From NCBI RefSeq assembly GCF_041146395.1, contig NW_027182962.1, forward strand, positions 137,501 to 201,500: 64,000 nt of DNA, in the 5' to 3' direction. The DNA is from Eulemur rufifrons. Taxonomy: Eukaryota; Chordata; Mammalia; Primates; Lemuridae. Positions within the stretch are counted from its first letter, which is position 1; each line of letters opens with the position of its first letter. The notes under the pieces are model-generated. The model saw only the letters and a list, made by a program, of their open reading frames with translations. It was not told the origin of the DNA and did not search any database. Positions 1 through 11,000 of the stretch are shown piece after piece. Made by a program: the position numbers and the translations under genes.

Positions 1-1084
1 CTCTTTCAGTCTTAGGGTGAAAGAGGATCAGCAGTTTTCAGCCCGTTTCTTTAAGAATCCTTTGATTCATCACCTGGCAATCTACCATGGTTCTCTGGAC
101 CCCTCAATGCGTGGGACCCTTTAACTGGATACTTCCAAGAATTATGCTGCAGAGCTTTTGAAATAACCACTACGTGGAGAATTATTTGCCAGTTTTTGCA
201 GCACCTTTCACCATAATTGTGACAAGGTTCGTCTCTGCCTCCTTAAACCAAGCTGGCTGCCATGGACAAAACCATGCTGAGGCCTACCTCACTTGGTATT
301 GCCTATACTTGGTACTGGAGCCTGGCAAGAAGCCAGTCTTTTAAGTATCATTCCACCAACCTTTTTCCATTGTTTTAAAAGGCAGAGCACCTTTTGCCAG
401 TTAGCAAATGAGTTGCTGGAGGGCACGTTGTTGTGTGGGGTCAGGTGGTGTGTGAGGGGGCAGGCGCTCTGCCAGTCCAGTGTTTTTTTTTTTAATCCTC
501 AGAGAGGAGAAGTTGGCATGTGTGCAGCAGGTGAAAAGTGCGGATCCTGTTTTAGTCTTAGACTGAAACAGGATCCACATTTTCTGCCCGTTCCTTTAAG
601 AATCATTTGACTCTTCTTCCGTGAATCCACCATGGTTCTCTATAACCCTCTATGCGTGGCCCCAGGTAACTAGCTGGTTCCAAGAAGTATGCCATAGAGC
701 TTTTGAAATAACCACTACGTGGAGAATTATTTGCCAGTTTTTGCAGCACCTTTCACCATAATTGTGACAAGGTACTTCTCTGCCTCCTTAATCCCAAGAT
801 GGCTGCCAGGGAAAAAACTATGCTGAGGCCTAGCTCACTTGGTGTTGCCGATACTTGGTACGGGAGCGTGGAATAAAACCAGTCTTTCAAGTATCATTCC
901 ACCATCCTTTTTCCATTATTTTAAAAGGCATAGCACCGTTTGCCAGTTAGCATAAGAATGAGTCACTGGAGGGGACGTTTTTGTGTGGGGTCGTGTGGTG
1001 TGTGTGGGGGGGCAAGCCCTCTGTCAGTCCAGTGGTTTGTTTTTATTATGCCCAGAGAGGAGAAGTGGGCATGTGTGTGGCAGG

Positions 1085-1139
1085 TGAAAAGTGCGGATCC
1101 TGTTTCAGACTTAGACTGAAACAGGATCCGCACTTTTCA
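1085..1139. repeat. Perfect 24-bp inverted repeat within a satellite monomer
   Basis: Arms at 1,085-1,108 and 1,116-1,139 are exact reverse complements, separated by the 7-nt spacer 'acttaga'. The arm core is 'gcggatcctgtttcag'. The same hairpin recurs once per monomer: near-perfect at 7,961-8,014, shortened in class A and C copies ('gcggattctgtttcagagaa' followed by 'ttaaacaggatccgc'), and broken in class B copies, where the right arm reads 'ttaacgatgatcccc'. It is part of the satellite and not a separate insertion. Confidence 0.9.
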
Positions 1140-1151
1140 GCCCGTTCCTTT

Positions 1152-1169
1152 AAGACTCCTTTGATTCAT
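1152..1169. repeat. Target-site duplication, 5' copy, of the L1
   Basis: The 18 bp 'aagactcctttgattcat' recur at 7,476-7,493 with two mismatches. Both are satellite sequence ('aagaatcctttgattcat' in uninterrupted monomers), so the L1 interrupts one monomer. Confidence 0.85.
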
Positions 1170-2231
1170 TCTCAATGATGGTGGAATGGTGGTGACCTCC
1201 TGGATTCGTGCTCCTGGAGTGGAAGGCATGGGTCTCCCACTGCCCACAACCCTAGAGGTTCACTTCCCCACAAGAACGGTGGTGTGAATCCATGGAGAAT
1301 CAGCGTGGGACAGAGAGAGAGAGCAAGAAAAGACTGAGGTGATTAGGGAAATAAATCACCAAAATCTGGAGAGTGCGGGATGGCCAATAGAGAAGGGAGC
1401 ACGGGACAGCTGTACCCACCTCACCAGAGAGTGGGGTGGGTTCAGCCCCACAGGAAAGCATCTTGTTCCCCCTCTGACCTCCACACCCACTCAATTGAGG
1501 ATCTGCCTGAAGTCGGTGCAGAATCGCCACGGGAGATGTGGGGCTCTGCAGAGAGGAGACATTGGCAGGAGGCATTTTGGACCCTGGAGTGCTGTGCGCA
1601 GCTGACGCACCTAGCAACTGTCTCCTATACGCGGGCGGTGGGGCTGCTTTGGTCCCGGCTCTAGCAGATGCCAAACTGCCTCGTATAGGTGGGCGGCTGG
1701 ATTCTCCCGGTCCCCGGCTCCTCTGGCCTCTGCCGGTCCCTGAGCATTCAACCCCAGTGACAGTGATCTGCAGACGGGCGGCCGCCATTGTCGGGGTCCA
1801 CAGCCTAAACGCTGAGGAGCGATTGGGTACCGGGCGGCTCCCTGGGCGGCTCCCTTCCCTAGTCCACGGACCCTGACTAGGAGCTCCACCTTTGTGTGAA
1901 CACTGAGTGCTTCCCCAGTCACGAGAGAGTAGAGCGTGGACCTTGCAGACATTGGGGTGGGGCAGACCATCGCCCGCGGGAACTGCAGTGGCTGGGGCGT
2001 TGGGCGAATGAGGGCACCGCTCCACTCTCCCTATCCACTGTCTTTCTCACAGAGAGAGACAGAAGCCACCTCGGGAGAGGAAGAGGGGCAGCCCCCCCAG
2101 CGGAGCTAGCAAAATCCTGAACAATATGTGAAGGGCTCCCCCTAGTGACAGAGGAGGCAGCTTACCTGGCACTCACAGTGTGCCCCTATCCAGACTAAAG
2201 CTGAAAGAAGGGATCTTAAGGATTCATTCAG
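1170..2231 (+). promoter_or_regulatory. L1 5'UTR and internal promoter region
   Basis: A ~1.06-kb GC-rich stretch upstream of ORF1, in the position of the internal RNA polymerase II promoter of L1. It holds CpG-bearing runs (for example 1,630-1,870), a 'gcggccgccattgtc' segment near 1,779 that resembles a reverse-strand YY1 site (CCAT core), and several overlapping open frames on both strands. The longest is an antisense frame of 241 codons (1,300-2,025). None resembles a known protein, and GC-rich DNA tends to give long chance frames. Promoter function is assumed from position in the element. Confidence 0.75.
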
Positions 2232-3236
2232 ATGGGAAGGGCTCAGCGAAGGAACTCTAGGAGTATAAAGAATCAAGCTGAAACCATGCCCTCAAAGAGG
2301 ATTACTAGTTCTCCACCAATTAACACAGAGCAGATTCCAAATAGCAACATGTCACAGGAAGAATTTCAAACATGGATCATAAATACGCTGAACATTATGC
2401 AAGAAAAAATGGATAATCAACACAAAGAAACCACAAAAAAGATCCAGGACTTGGAAGAAAAATTCACCAAAGAAATTGAAATACTGAAGAAAAATCAAAC
2501 TGAACTCCTGGAAATGAAAAATTTATTCAAGGAGCTACAAAACACAGTGGAAAGTCTCAAGAGCAGGGTAGATCAAACAGAAGAAAGAATCTCAGAGATC
2601 GAAGATAACACTTTCCAATTAAATAAGGCAGTCACAGAGTTAAAACAAAGAAACATGAGAAATAATCATAGTCTACAAGAAATGTGGGATTATGTGAAGA
2701 AGCCTAACGTGAGAGTTATCGGCATTCCTGAGGGTGAAGAAGACAATAAGCAAGGGTTGAATAAAGTATCTGAAGATATAATTGAGGAAAATTTCCCAGG
2801 CCTTGCCAAATCTCTAGATACACAGGTTCAAGAAGCTCAAAGAACCTCTGAGAGATTCATACCAAATAGGAAGACACCACGTCATGTAGTTATCAGACTG
2901 ACCAAAATATCCACTAACGAGGCCCTTCTTCAATCTGTAAGGAGAAAGAAACAAGTAACATACAAAGGAAAGCCCATCCGAATCACGCCAGATTTCTCAA
3001 CTGAAACCTTACAAGCAAGAAGAGATTGGAGCCCCATTCTCACTCTTCTGAAACAGAATAATGCCCAGCCTAGAATCCTGTACCCAGATAAGCTCAGTTT
3101 TATATATGAAGGTGAAATTAAGACATTCTCAGATAAACAAAAACTCAGAGAATTCACCAAGACAAGAGCAGCTTTCCAAGAAGTATTCAAAACAGAGTTA
3201 CACGTGGTCCAGCACAAGAAGGACCCTCGAATGTAA
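2232..3236 (+). CDS. L1 ORF1 protein, RNA-binding chaperone, intact
   Basis: An uninterrupted 334-residue frame, about the usual length for primate L1 ORF1p (~338). ORF1p binds L1 RNA as a trimer, forms cytoplasmic ribonucleoprotein particles and acts as a nucleic-acid chaperone in retrotransposition. Visible parts are a basic, polar N terminus (residues 1-45), a long heptad-rich coiled coil (about 50-150), an RRM-like domain (about 155-250, opening with 'NVRVIGIPEGEED'), and a C-terminal domain (about 250-325) containing 'ARRDW' at 262-266 and 'YPDKLSF' at 284-290. The start at 2,232 follows the 5'UTR and gives the expected N terminus. ORF1 is intact although ORF2 is not, so it could still encode a protein if transcribed. 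A 39-bp spacer separates it from ORF2. Confidence 0.92.
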   Translation: MGRAQRRNSRSIKNQAETMPSKRITSSPPINTEQIPNSNMSQEEFQTWIINTLNIMQEKMDNQHKETTKKIQDLEEKFTKEIEILKKNQTELLEMKNLFKELQNTVESLKSRVDQTEERISEIEDNTFQLNKAVTELKQRNMRNNHSLQEMWDYVKKPNVRVIGIPEGEEDNKQGLNKVSEDIIEENFPGLAKSLDTQVQEAQRTSERFIPNRKTPRHVVIRLTKISTNEALLQSVRRKKQVTYKGKPIRITPDFSTETLQARRDWSPILTLLKQNNAQPRILYPDKLSFIYEGEIKTFSDKQKLREFTKTRAAFQEVFKTELHVVQHKKDPRM

Positions 3237-3275
3237 CACTAATCAAGAGATAAATATGAAAACACAGTTATCATA

Positions 3276-6200
3276 ATGGCTCAAGAGAGAAAACAGATCA
3301 ATGAAATTCAACCCAACATGAGGAACAGCAATCTGTCTCGCTTATCAGTTCTCTCATTAAATGTGAATGGATTGAATTCCCCACTCAAGAGACATGGACT
3401 GGCCCGATGGATAAACAAGATATAAGCCAAGTATCTGCTGTCTTCAGGAAACTCATCTAACCTGCAAGGATGCATTTAGACTGAAAATAAAAGGGTGGAA
3501 ATCAATATTCCAAGCAAATGGAACCCAAAAGAAAGCTGGCGTGGCAGTTCTAATCTCCGATAACGTAGTTTTTAAATCAACAAAAGTAAAGAAAGACAAA
3601 GATGGTTACTATATACTGGTGAAGGGTACAATTCAACAAGAAGACATAACTATACTTAACATATATGCACCCGATCTAGGTGCACCCAGATTCATAAAGC
3701 AAACCCTACTTGATCTGAACCAAATGATAGATAACAACACTTTAGTAGCCAGAGATTTTAACACGCCACTGACAGTTCAAGACAGATCCTCCAAACAAAA
3801 AATAAACAAAGAAATATTGGACGTAAATAGAATGCTAGAACAAATGGGCCTGACTGACATCTACAGGACATTCTACCCAAATACCACTGAATATAAGTTC
3901 TTCTCATCAGCTCATGGGACATTCTCCAAGATTGACCATATCTTAGGACATAAAGAATGTCTTAAAAAATTTAAAAATATAGAAATAATACCATGCAGCT
4001 TCTTGGATCACAGTGGAATAAAAGTAACAATGAACCCTAACAGAAATCCTCATTTCTACTCAAAGTCATGGAAGCTAAATAACCTTCTCCTGAACAATCA
4101 TTTTATAAATGAAGAAATCAAGTCAGAAATCAAAAGATTCTTTGAATTAAACGACAAAGGAGATACAACTTATCAAAATCTGTGGGACACAGCTAAAGCA
4201 GTCCTGAGAGGAAAATTTATTTCCATAAATGCCTATACCAAAAAGACAGAAAACTTACAAATAGACAATCTAATGAATAGACTCAAAGAGCTGGAGAAGA
4301 AAGAAGAGACCAAACCCAAACCCAGCAGAAGGAAATTATTAAGATTAAATCAGAACTAAATGAAAAGGACCATAAGGGAGCATAAGGGAGATTAAACCAA
4401 ACCATAACGGAGATTAATAAAACCAAAAGTTGGTTCTTTGAAAAAATAAACAAAATTGACACACTTCTGGCTAAACTAACCAAGAGCAGAAAAGAAAAAT
4501 CTCTTATAACCTCGATCAGGAACACGAAAGGAGTAATCACGACTGATGCCACAGAGATACATGATATCATCTATGAATTCTACAAAAATCTTTATGCACA
4601 CAAATTAGAAAACCTGGAGGAAATGGACAAATTCTTATAAACACACAGCCTTCCCAGGCTCAACCAGGAAGAAATAGAATTCCTGAATAGACCGATATCT
4701 AGATCTGAAATTGAAACAGCAATAAAAAACCTTCCCAAAAAGAAAAGCCCTGGACCAGATGGGTTCACACCTGAATTCTACCATACCTACAAAGAAGAAC
4801 TGGTGCCCATCGTACATAAACTATTCTCCAATATAGAGAAGGATGGGATTCTCCCCAACACTTTTTACCAAGCCAACATAATCCTGATACCAAATCCAGG
4901 AAAGGATGCAACTAAAACAGAGAACTATAGACCAATTTCTCTTATGAATATAGATGCAAAAATTCTCAATAAAATTCTAACAAATCGAATCCAAGTGCTT
5001 ATCAAAAAAATAATCCATCACGACCAAGTGGGCTTCATCCCAGAGATGCAGGGATGGTTTGACATATGGGAATGTAATTCATCACATAAATAGAAGCAAA
5101 AATAAAGATCAGATGATCCTCTCAATAGATGCAGAGAAAGCATTTGACAAAATTCAACACCCTTTTATGATAAGAACACTTAACAAAATAGGCATAGATG
5201 GGGCCTATATAAAAATGATACAAGCCATATACGACAAACCCTCAGCCAACATCATACTGAATGGGGAAAAACTGAAAGCATTCCCACTTCAAACTGGAAC
5301 CAGACAAGGCTTACCACTGTCCCCATTACTTTTCTACATAGTATTGGAAGTCCTTGCAAGAGCTATCAGGCAAGAGAGCAGAATCAAGGGAGTTGAAATA
5401 GGGACAGAAGAGATCAAACTCTCACTCTTTGCTGATGATATGATGTTATATCTATAAAACCCCAAGGTTTCAACCAAGAGACTCCTGGAATTGATCAATG
5501 AATTCAGTAAAGTCTCAGGATACAAAATCAATACACACAAATCAGAGGCATTCATATATGCCAATAACAGTCAAATGGAAAACCAAATTAAGGACTCAAT
5601 ACCCTTCAAAATAGCAACAAAGAAAATAAAATACCTAGGAATTTATTTAACTAAGGAGGTAAAGGACCTCTATAGGGAGAACTATGAAACACTGAGGAAG
5701 GAAATTGCAGAACATGTAAATAGGTGGAAAACCATACCATGCTCATGGATCGGTAGAATCAACATTGTTAAAATGTCTATACTGCCCAAAGTTATCTACA
5801 GATTCAATGCAATCCTTATTAAATTACCAACATCTTTTTTCACAGACATAGGAAAAATAATTTTACGCTTTGTATGGAACCAGGGAAGACCCCGTTTAGC
5901 AAAAGCAATCTTAAACAACAAAAACAAAATGGGAAGTATTAATTTGCCAGACTTCAAACTATACTACAAGGCTGTGGTTCTTAAAACAGCCTGGTACTGG
6001 CACAAGTGCAGGGACACAGACCAGTGGAACAGAACAGAAAATCCCAATATAAAACCATCCTCATATAGCCACCTAATCTTTGACAAAGCAGACAAAAACA
6101 TACTCTGGGGAAAAGATTCCTTATTTAATAAATGGTGCTGGGAAAACTGGATATCCACATGTAGAAGACTAAAACAGGACACATAACTCTCACCCCTCAC

Positions 6201-7164
6201 AAAAATCAAATCACAGTGGTTAACAGACTTAAACCTAAGGTCAGAAACTATTAGAATTCTAGAAGAAAATGTAGGAAAGACTCTTACAGACATTGGCCTA
6301 GGCAAAGAATTTATGAAGAAGACCCCTAAAGCAATCACAGCAACAACAAAAATAAATAAATGGGACCTGATCAAATTAAAAAGCTTCTGCACAGCCAAAG
6401 AAACAGTCACGAGAGTAAATGGACAACCTACAGAATGGGAAAAAATTTTCGCATACTACACATCAGATAAAGGACTGATAACAAGAATCTATTTAGAACT
6501 CAGGAAAATCAGTAAGAAAAAATCAAACAACCCTATCAAAAAGTGGGCAAAGGACATAAATAGAAATTTTTCAAAAGAAGATATAAAAATGGCTAACAAA
6601 CATATGAAAAAGTGTTCAACATCTCTAATCATCAGGGAAATGCAAATCAAAACCACAATGAGATATCACTTAACTCCAGTGGGAATGGCCTTTATCAAAA
6701 AGTCCCAAAACTATACATGTTGGTGTGGGTGTGGGGAGATAGGTACATTCATACACTGCTGGTGGGACTGTAAACTAGTGCAGCCCCTGTGGAAAGCAAT
6801 GTGGAGATACCTTAAACAGATTCAAGTAGACCTACCATTCGATCCAGCAATTCCATTATTGGACATCTACCCAGAAGAACAAAAGTCATTCTATAAAAAA
6901 GACACCTGCACCTGAATGATTATAGCAGCACAATTCACAATCACAAAGATGTGGAAACAACCCAAATGCCCATCAATTCATGAATGGATTAGCAAAATGT
7001 GGTATATGTATACCATGGAATATTACTCAGCTATTAGAAATAATGGCGATATGGCATCTCTTTGGTTCTCCTGGAGAGAGCTGGATCCCATTCTATTAAG
7101 TGAAGTATCCCAAGAATGGAAAAATAAGCACCACATGTACTCACCAGCAAATTGGTTTCCCTGA
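3276..7164 (+). pseudogene. L1 ORF2 (endonuclease-reverse transcriptase), disrupted
   Basis: The ORF2 reading is spread over several frames. It starts at the ATG at 3,276 and meets an in-frame TAA at 3,423 with a frameshift close by. The endonuclease continues at 3,541-4,359, including 'ARDFNTPL' (the family usually has Gly-Asp-Phe-Asn, so one Gly is Arg here) and 'KIDHILGHK' with the catalytic His. A 10-bp direct duplication (4,371-4,380 and 4,381-4,390, 'cataagggag') adds another shift, and a TAA lies at about 4,637. RT motifs remain: '[12 protein letters not shown]' (about 4,749), 'NYRPISLMN', '[13 protein letters not shown]' and the catalytic 'FADD' at 5,428-5,439, followed by a stop at 5,455. 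The Cys-rich C-terminal motif ('[18 protein letters not shown]') is near 6,720-6,770. The last stop is at 7,162. The enzyme is dead, but every domain is still recognisable. Confidence 0.93.
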
Positions 7165-7475
7165 GTGCACATTTGGGAACAACACCAATTGGGTATCGGA
7201 CAGAGGTTGGGGCCGGGTGGAAGGGATGGGTGTATACCTACTTGATGAATGTGATGTGCACTGCCTGGGGAATGGACACCCTTCAAGTTCTAACTGGGGG
7301 GGATGGGGTGGGGGAGAGGAGGGGTGCACACCTACATGATGAATGTGATGTGCACTGACTAGGGAATGGACAAAATTGAAGCTCAGAATCGGGGGAAAGG
7401 GGAGGCATGGGGAATGTATATAGCCTGATCTTTTGTACCCCCATAATGAGCTAACAAACAAACAAACAAACAAAA
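7165..7475 (+). other. L1 3'UTR with internal duplication, G-rich tract and A-rich tail
   Basis: The 3'UTR holds a partial tandem duplication with ~94-bp offset: 'gatgaatgtgatgtgcact' occurs near 7,244 and near 7,338. Between the copies is a purine tract with runs of G (about 7,297-7,326, 'ggggggatggggtgggggag'), typical of the G-quadruplex-prone tract known in L1 3'UTRs. The tail is an AAAC microsatellite (about 7,454-7,475). There is no clear AATAAA; 'ccataatgag' near 7,441 is the only related text I see. Confidence 0.8.
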
Positions 7476-7493
7476 AAGAATCGTTTGATTCAT
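7476..7493. repeat. Target-site duplication, 3' copy, of the L1
   Basis: 'aagaatcgtttgattcat' directly follows the A-rich tail and matches 1,152-1,169 with two mismatches. The satellite resumes in register from here. Confidence 0.85.
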
Positions 7494-7960
7494 CAGCTGG
7501 GAATACACCATGGTTCTTTAAAGACCTCTATGCGTGGGCCCAGGTAACTGGCTAGTTCCAAGAAGTATGCCACAGAGCTTTTGAAATAACCACTACGTTG
7601 AGAATTATTTGCTAGTTTTTGCACCACCTTTCACCATAATTGTGATAAGGTTCGTCCGTGCCTCCTTCAACCCAAGATGGCTGGGGCGGACAAAACTATG
7701 CTGAGGCCTAGTTCACTTGGTGTTGCCGATAGTTGGTACTGGAGCCTGGCAAGAAGCCATGCTATTAAGAGTCATTCCACCATCCTTTCTCCATCATTTT
7801 AAAAGGCAGAACACCTTTTTCCAGTTATCATAAGAATGAGTTGCTGGAGGGGACGTTTTTGAGTGGGGTCGGGTGGTGCGTTGAGGGGAAGGCTCTCTGT
7901 CTGTCTGGTGGTTTGTCTTTATTATGCCCAAAGAGGAGAGGTGGGCATGTGTGTGGCAGG

Positions 7961-8014
7961 TGAAAAGTACGGATCCTGTTTCAGTCTTAGACTGAAACAG
8001 GATCCGCACTTTTC
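7961..8014. repeat. Long near-perfect satellite hairpin
   Basis: Arms 7,971-7,986 and 7,990-8,005 ('ggatcctgtttcagtc' and its reverse complement) are perfect, with the loop 'tta'. Pairing extends outward to about 24 bp with a single mismatch (a opposite c). It is the same element as at 1,085-1,139. Confidence 0.88.
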
Positions 8015-11000
8015 AGCCAGTTCCTTTACGAATCCTTTGATTCATCAGCTGGGAATCCACCATGGCTGTCGAGACCCCTCTATGTGTGGGCCCAGGTAAC
8101 TGGCTAGTTCCAAGATGTATGCCGTAGAGCTTTTGAAATAACCACTACGTTGAGAATTGTTTGCCAGTTTTTGCAGCACCTTTGACCATAATTGTGATAA
8201 GGTTCATCTGTGCCTCCTTAAACCCAAGCAGGCTGCCACGGACAAAACTATGCTGAGGCCTAGCTCCCTTGGTGTACCGATACATTTTACTGGAGCCTGG
8301 CAAGAAGCCATTTTTTTTAAGTACAATTCCACCGTCTTTTCTCCATTATTTTAAAAGGCAGTGCACCTTTAGCCAGTTAGCATAAAGATGAGTCACTGGA
8401 GCGGCTTTTTGTGTGGGGTTGGGTGTGTGTGGGAGGGCAGGCCCTCTGTCAGTCCGGTGGTTTGTTTTTATTATTCCCAGAGAGGAGAAGCGGGCATGTA
8501 TGTGGCAGGTGAAAACTTTGGATCCTGTTTCAGTCTGAAACAGTATCTCCGCTTTTGAGCCTGTTCCTTTTGGAATCCTTTAATTCATCAGTTGGGAATC
8601 CACCATGGTTCTCTAGACCTCCCTGAGCGTGGGCCCAGGTAACTGGCTAGTTCCAAGAAGTATGCCGCAGAGCTTTGGAAATAACCACTACATTGAGTAT
8701 TATTTGCCAGTTTTTGCAGCAACTTTCACAATGATTGTGAAAAGGTTAGGCAGTGCATCCTGAAACCCAAGCTGGCTTCCACAGAAAAAACTACGGTTAG
8801 GCCAATCTCCCTTGGAGTTGCCGATAATTGGTACTGGTCCGTGGCAAGAAGCCATTCCTTTAAGTATCATTCCACCTTCCTTTCACAACTATTTTAAAAG
8901 GCAGAGCACCTATTGCCATTTAGCTTAAGGATGAGTCGCTGGAGGAAACGTTTTTGTGTGGGGTGGGAGAGGCAGAGCCAGGCCCTCTGTCAGTCCAGTG
9001 GTTTGTTTTTATTATCCCCGGAGAGGAGAAGTGGACATGTGTGTGGCAAGTGAAAAGTGTGGATCCTGTTTCAGTCTTAGACTGATACAGGATCGGCACT
9101 TTTCATCCTGTTCCTTTAAGAATCCTTTGCTTCATCAGCTGGGAATCCACCATAGTTCTCTACACCCCACTATGTGTGGGCCCACTTAACAGGCTAGTTC
9201 AAAGAAGTATGCCACAGAGCATTTGAAATAACCACTACCATGGAAATTATTTGCCAGCTTTTCCAGCACTTTTACCATAAATTTGATAAGGTTCATTTGT
9301 GCTTCCTTAAACCCTAGATGGCTTCCATGGACAAACCTATACTGAGGGTTCTCTCGCTTGGTGTTGCCAATACTTGGTACGGGAGTCTGACAAGAATCCA
9401 GTCTTTTAATTATCATTGCACCATCCTTTCTCCCTTATATTAAAAGGTGAGCAACTTTCGGCAGTTAGCATAAGGATGAGTCAACGGAGGGGATGTTTTT
9501 GGGTGGGATCGGGGTGGTTTGGGGGACAGTCCCTCTGTCAGTCTGGTTGTTTGTGTTTATTATGCCCAGACAGGGAAGTGGATATATTTGTGGCAGGTGA
9601 AATGTGCGGATCCTGTTTCAGTTAGACTGAAACAGTATCCGCACTTTTCAGCTGGTTCCATTAAAAATCCTTTGATTCATCAGCTGGGAATCCACCATGG
9701 TTCCTTAGAACCCTCCATGCATGGGCCCATGAACTGGCCTGTACCAAGATGTATGCTGCACAGCTTTTGAGATAAACACTACGTGTAGAATTATTTGCCA
9801 GTTTCTGCAGCACATATCACCATAATTGTGATAAGGATCGTCTGTGCCTCCTTAAACACAAGATGGCTGCCACGGAGAAAACTATGCTGAGGCCTAGGTC
9901 ACTTGGATTTCACGACACTTGTTACTGGAGGCTGGAAGGAGGCCATTCTTTTAAGTATCATTCCACCATACTTTCCCCATTATTTTAAAATGCACGGAAA
10001 CCTTTGCAAGTTAGCATAATAATTAGTAGCTGGAGGGGACATTTTTATTTGTGGGGTCGGTGTGGGTGGGGGGCGCAGGCCCTCTGTCAGTTCGCTGGAT
10101 TGTTTTTATTTTCCCCAGACCGGAGAAGTGGGCATGTGTGTGGCAGGTGAAAAGTTCGGATCCCGTTTCTGTCTTAGACTGAAACAGAAACCGCACTTTT
10201 CACCCCGTTCCATTAAGAATCCCTTGCTTCATCAGCTGGGAATCCACCATGGGCCTCTAGACTGCTCTATGCGTGGGCCCAGTTAACTGGCTAGTTCAAA
10301 GAATTATGCCGCAGAGCTTTTCAAGTAACCACTACCATGAGAATTACTTGACCGCTTTTGCAGCACCTTTGACCATAATTGTGATAAGGTTCATCTGTGC
10401 CTCCTTAAACCCAAGATGGCTGCCAGGGACAAACGTGTGCTGAGGCCTAGGTGACTTGCTGTTGCGAATACTTGGTATGGGAGTCTGGCAATAAGCCAGT
10501 CTTTTAGGTATAATTCCACCATTCTATCTCCATTATTTTAAAAGGCAGAGGACGTATTGCCAGATAGCATAAGGATCAGTCGCTGGAGGGCACGATTTTG
10601 TGTGGGGTGGTGGGGGGCGGGGGCAGGCCATCTGTCAATCCGATGGGTTGTTTTTGTTATCCCTAGAGAGGAGAAGTGGGCATGTGTGTTGCAGGCAAAA
10701 AGTCAGAATCCTGTTTCAGTCAGGATCTGCACTTTTCAGCCTGTTCCTTTAAGAATCCTTAGATTCATCACCTTGGAATCCACCATGGTTCTCTAGACCC
10801 CTCTATGCGTGGGCCCAGGTAACTGGCTTCTTCCAAGAAGTATGCCACAGAGCTTTTGAATTAAACAGTACGTTGAGAATTATTTGCCGGGTTTTCAGCA
10901 CGTTTCACCATAATTATGATAAAGTTTGTATGTGCCTCCTTAAACCCAACATGGCTGCCACGGGCATAACTATGCTGAGGCGTAGCTGACTTGGTGTTGC

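Larger units (their letters stand above)
1..1169. repeat. Diverged ~545-bp satellite monomers, left of the L1
   Basis: Just over two tandem copies of the satellite that fills most of the window. Recurring landmarks are 'gagaggagaagt' near 500 and 1,050, 'aagatggctgcc' near 795, 'ccaccatgg' near 85 and 630, and an inverted repeat centred near 560 and 1,112. The copies differ visibly from those beyond 13 kb and retain 'ctctagacc'-like text where younger copies read 'ctatatact'. The short frames here are read through satellite and show no protein family. The array continues past the left edge of the window and resumes at 7,476 after the L1. Confidence 0.9.
1170..7475 (+). mobile_element. Near full-length LINE-1 (L1) retrotransposon
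   Basis: A ~6.3-kb non-LTR retrotransposon with the standard order: GC-rich 5'UTR (1,170-2,231), intact ORF1 (2,232-3,236), ORF2 (3,276-7,164, disrupted), G-rich 3'UTR and an A-rich tail of the form (AAAC)n ending near 7,475. It sits between 18-bp target-site duplications derived from the satellite, so it arrived after the array existed. With several stops and frameshifts in ORF2 it cannot mobilise itself. It retains a 5'UTR, so it was not 5'-truncated on insertion as most copies are. Subfamily cannot be named without comparison to lemur L1 consensus sequences. Confidence 0.95.

Noticed and set aside
1339..2120. Plus-strand frames in the L1 5'UTR (1,339-1,605, 1,380-1,664, 1,538-1,876, 1,896-2,120)
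   Set aside because: Overlapping frames in GC-rich promoter DNA upstream of ORF1, with no known domains.
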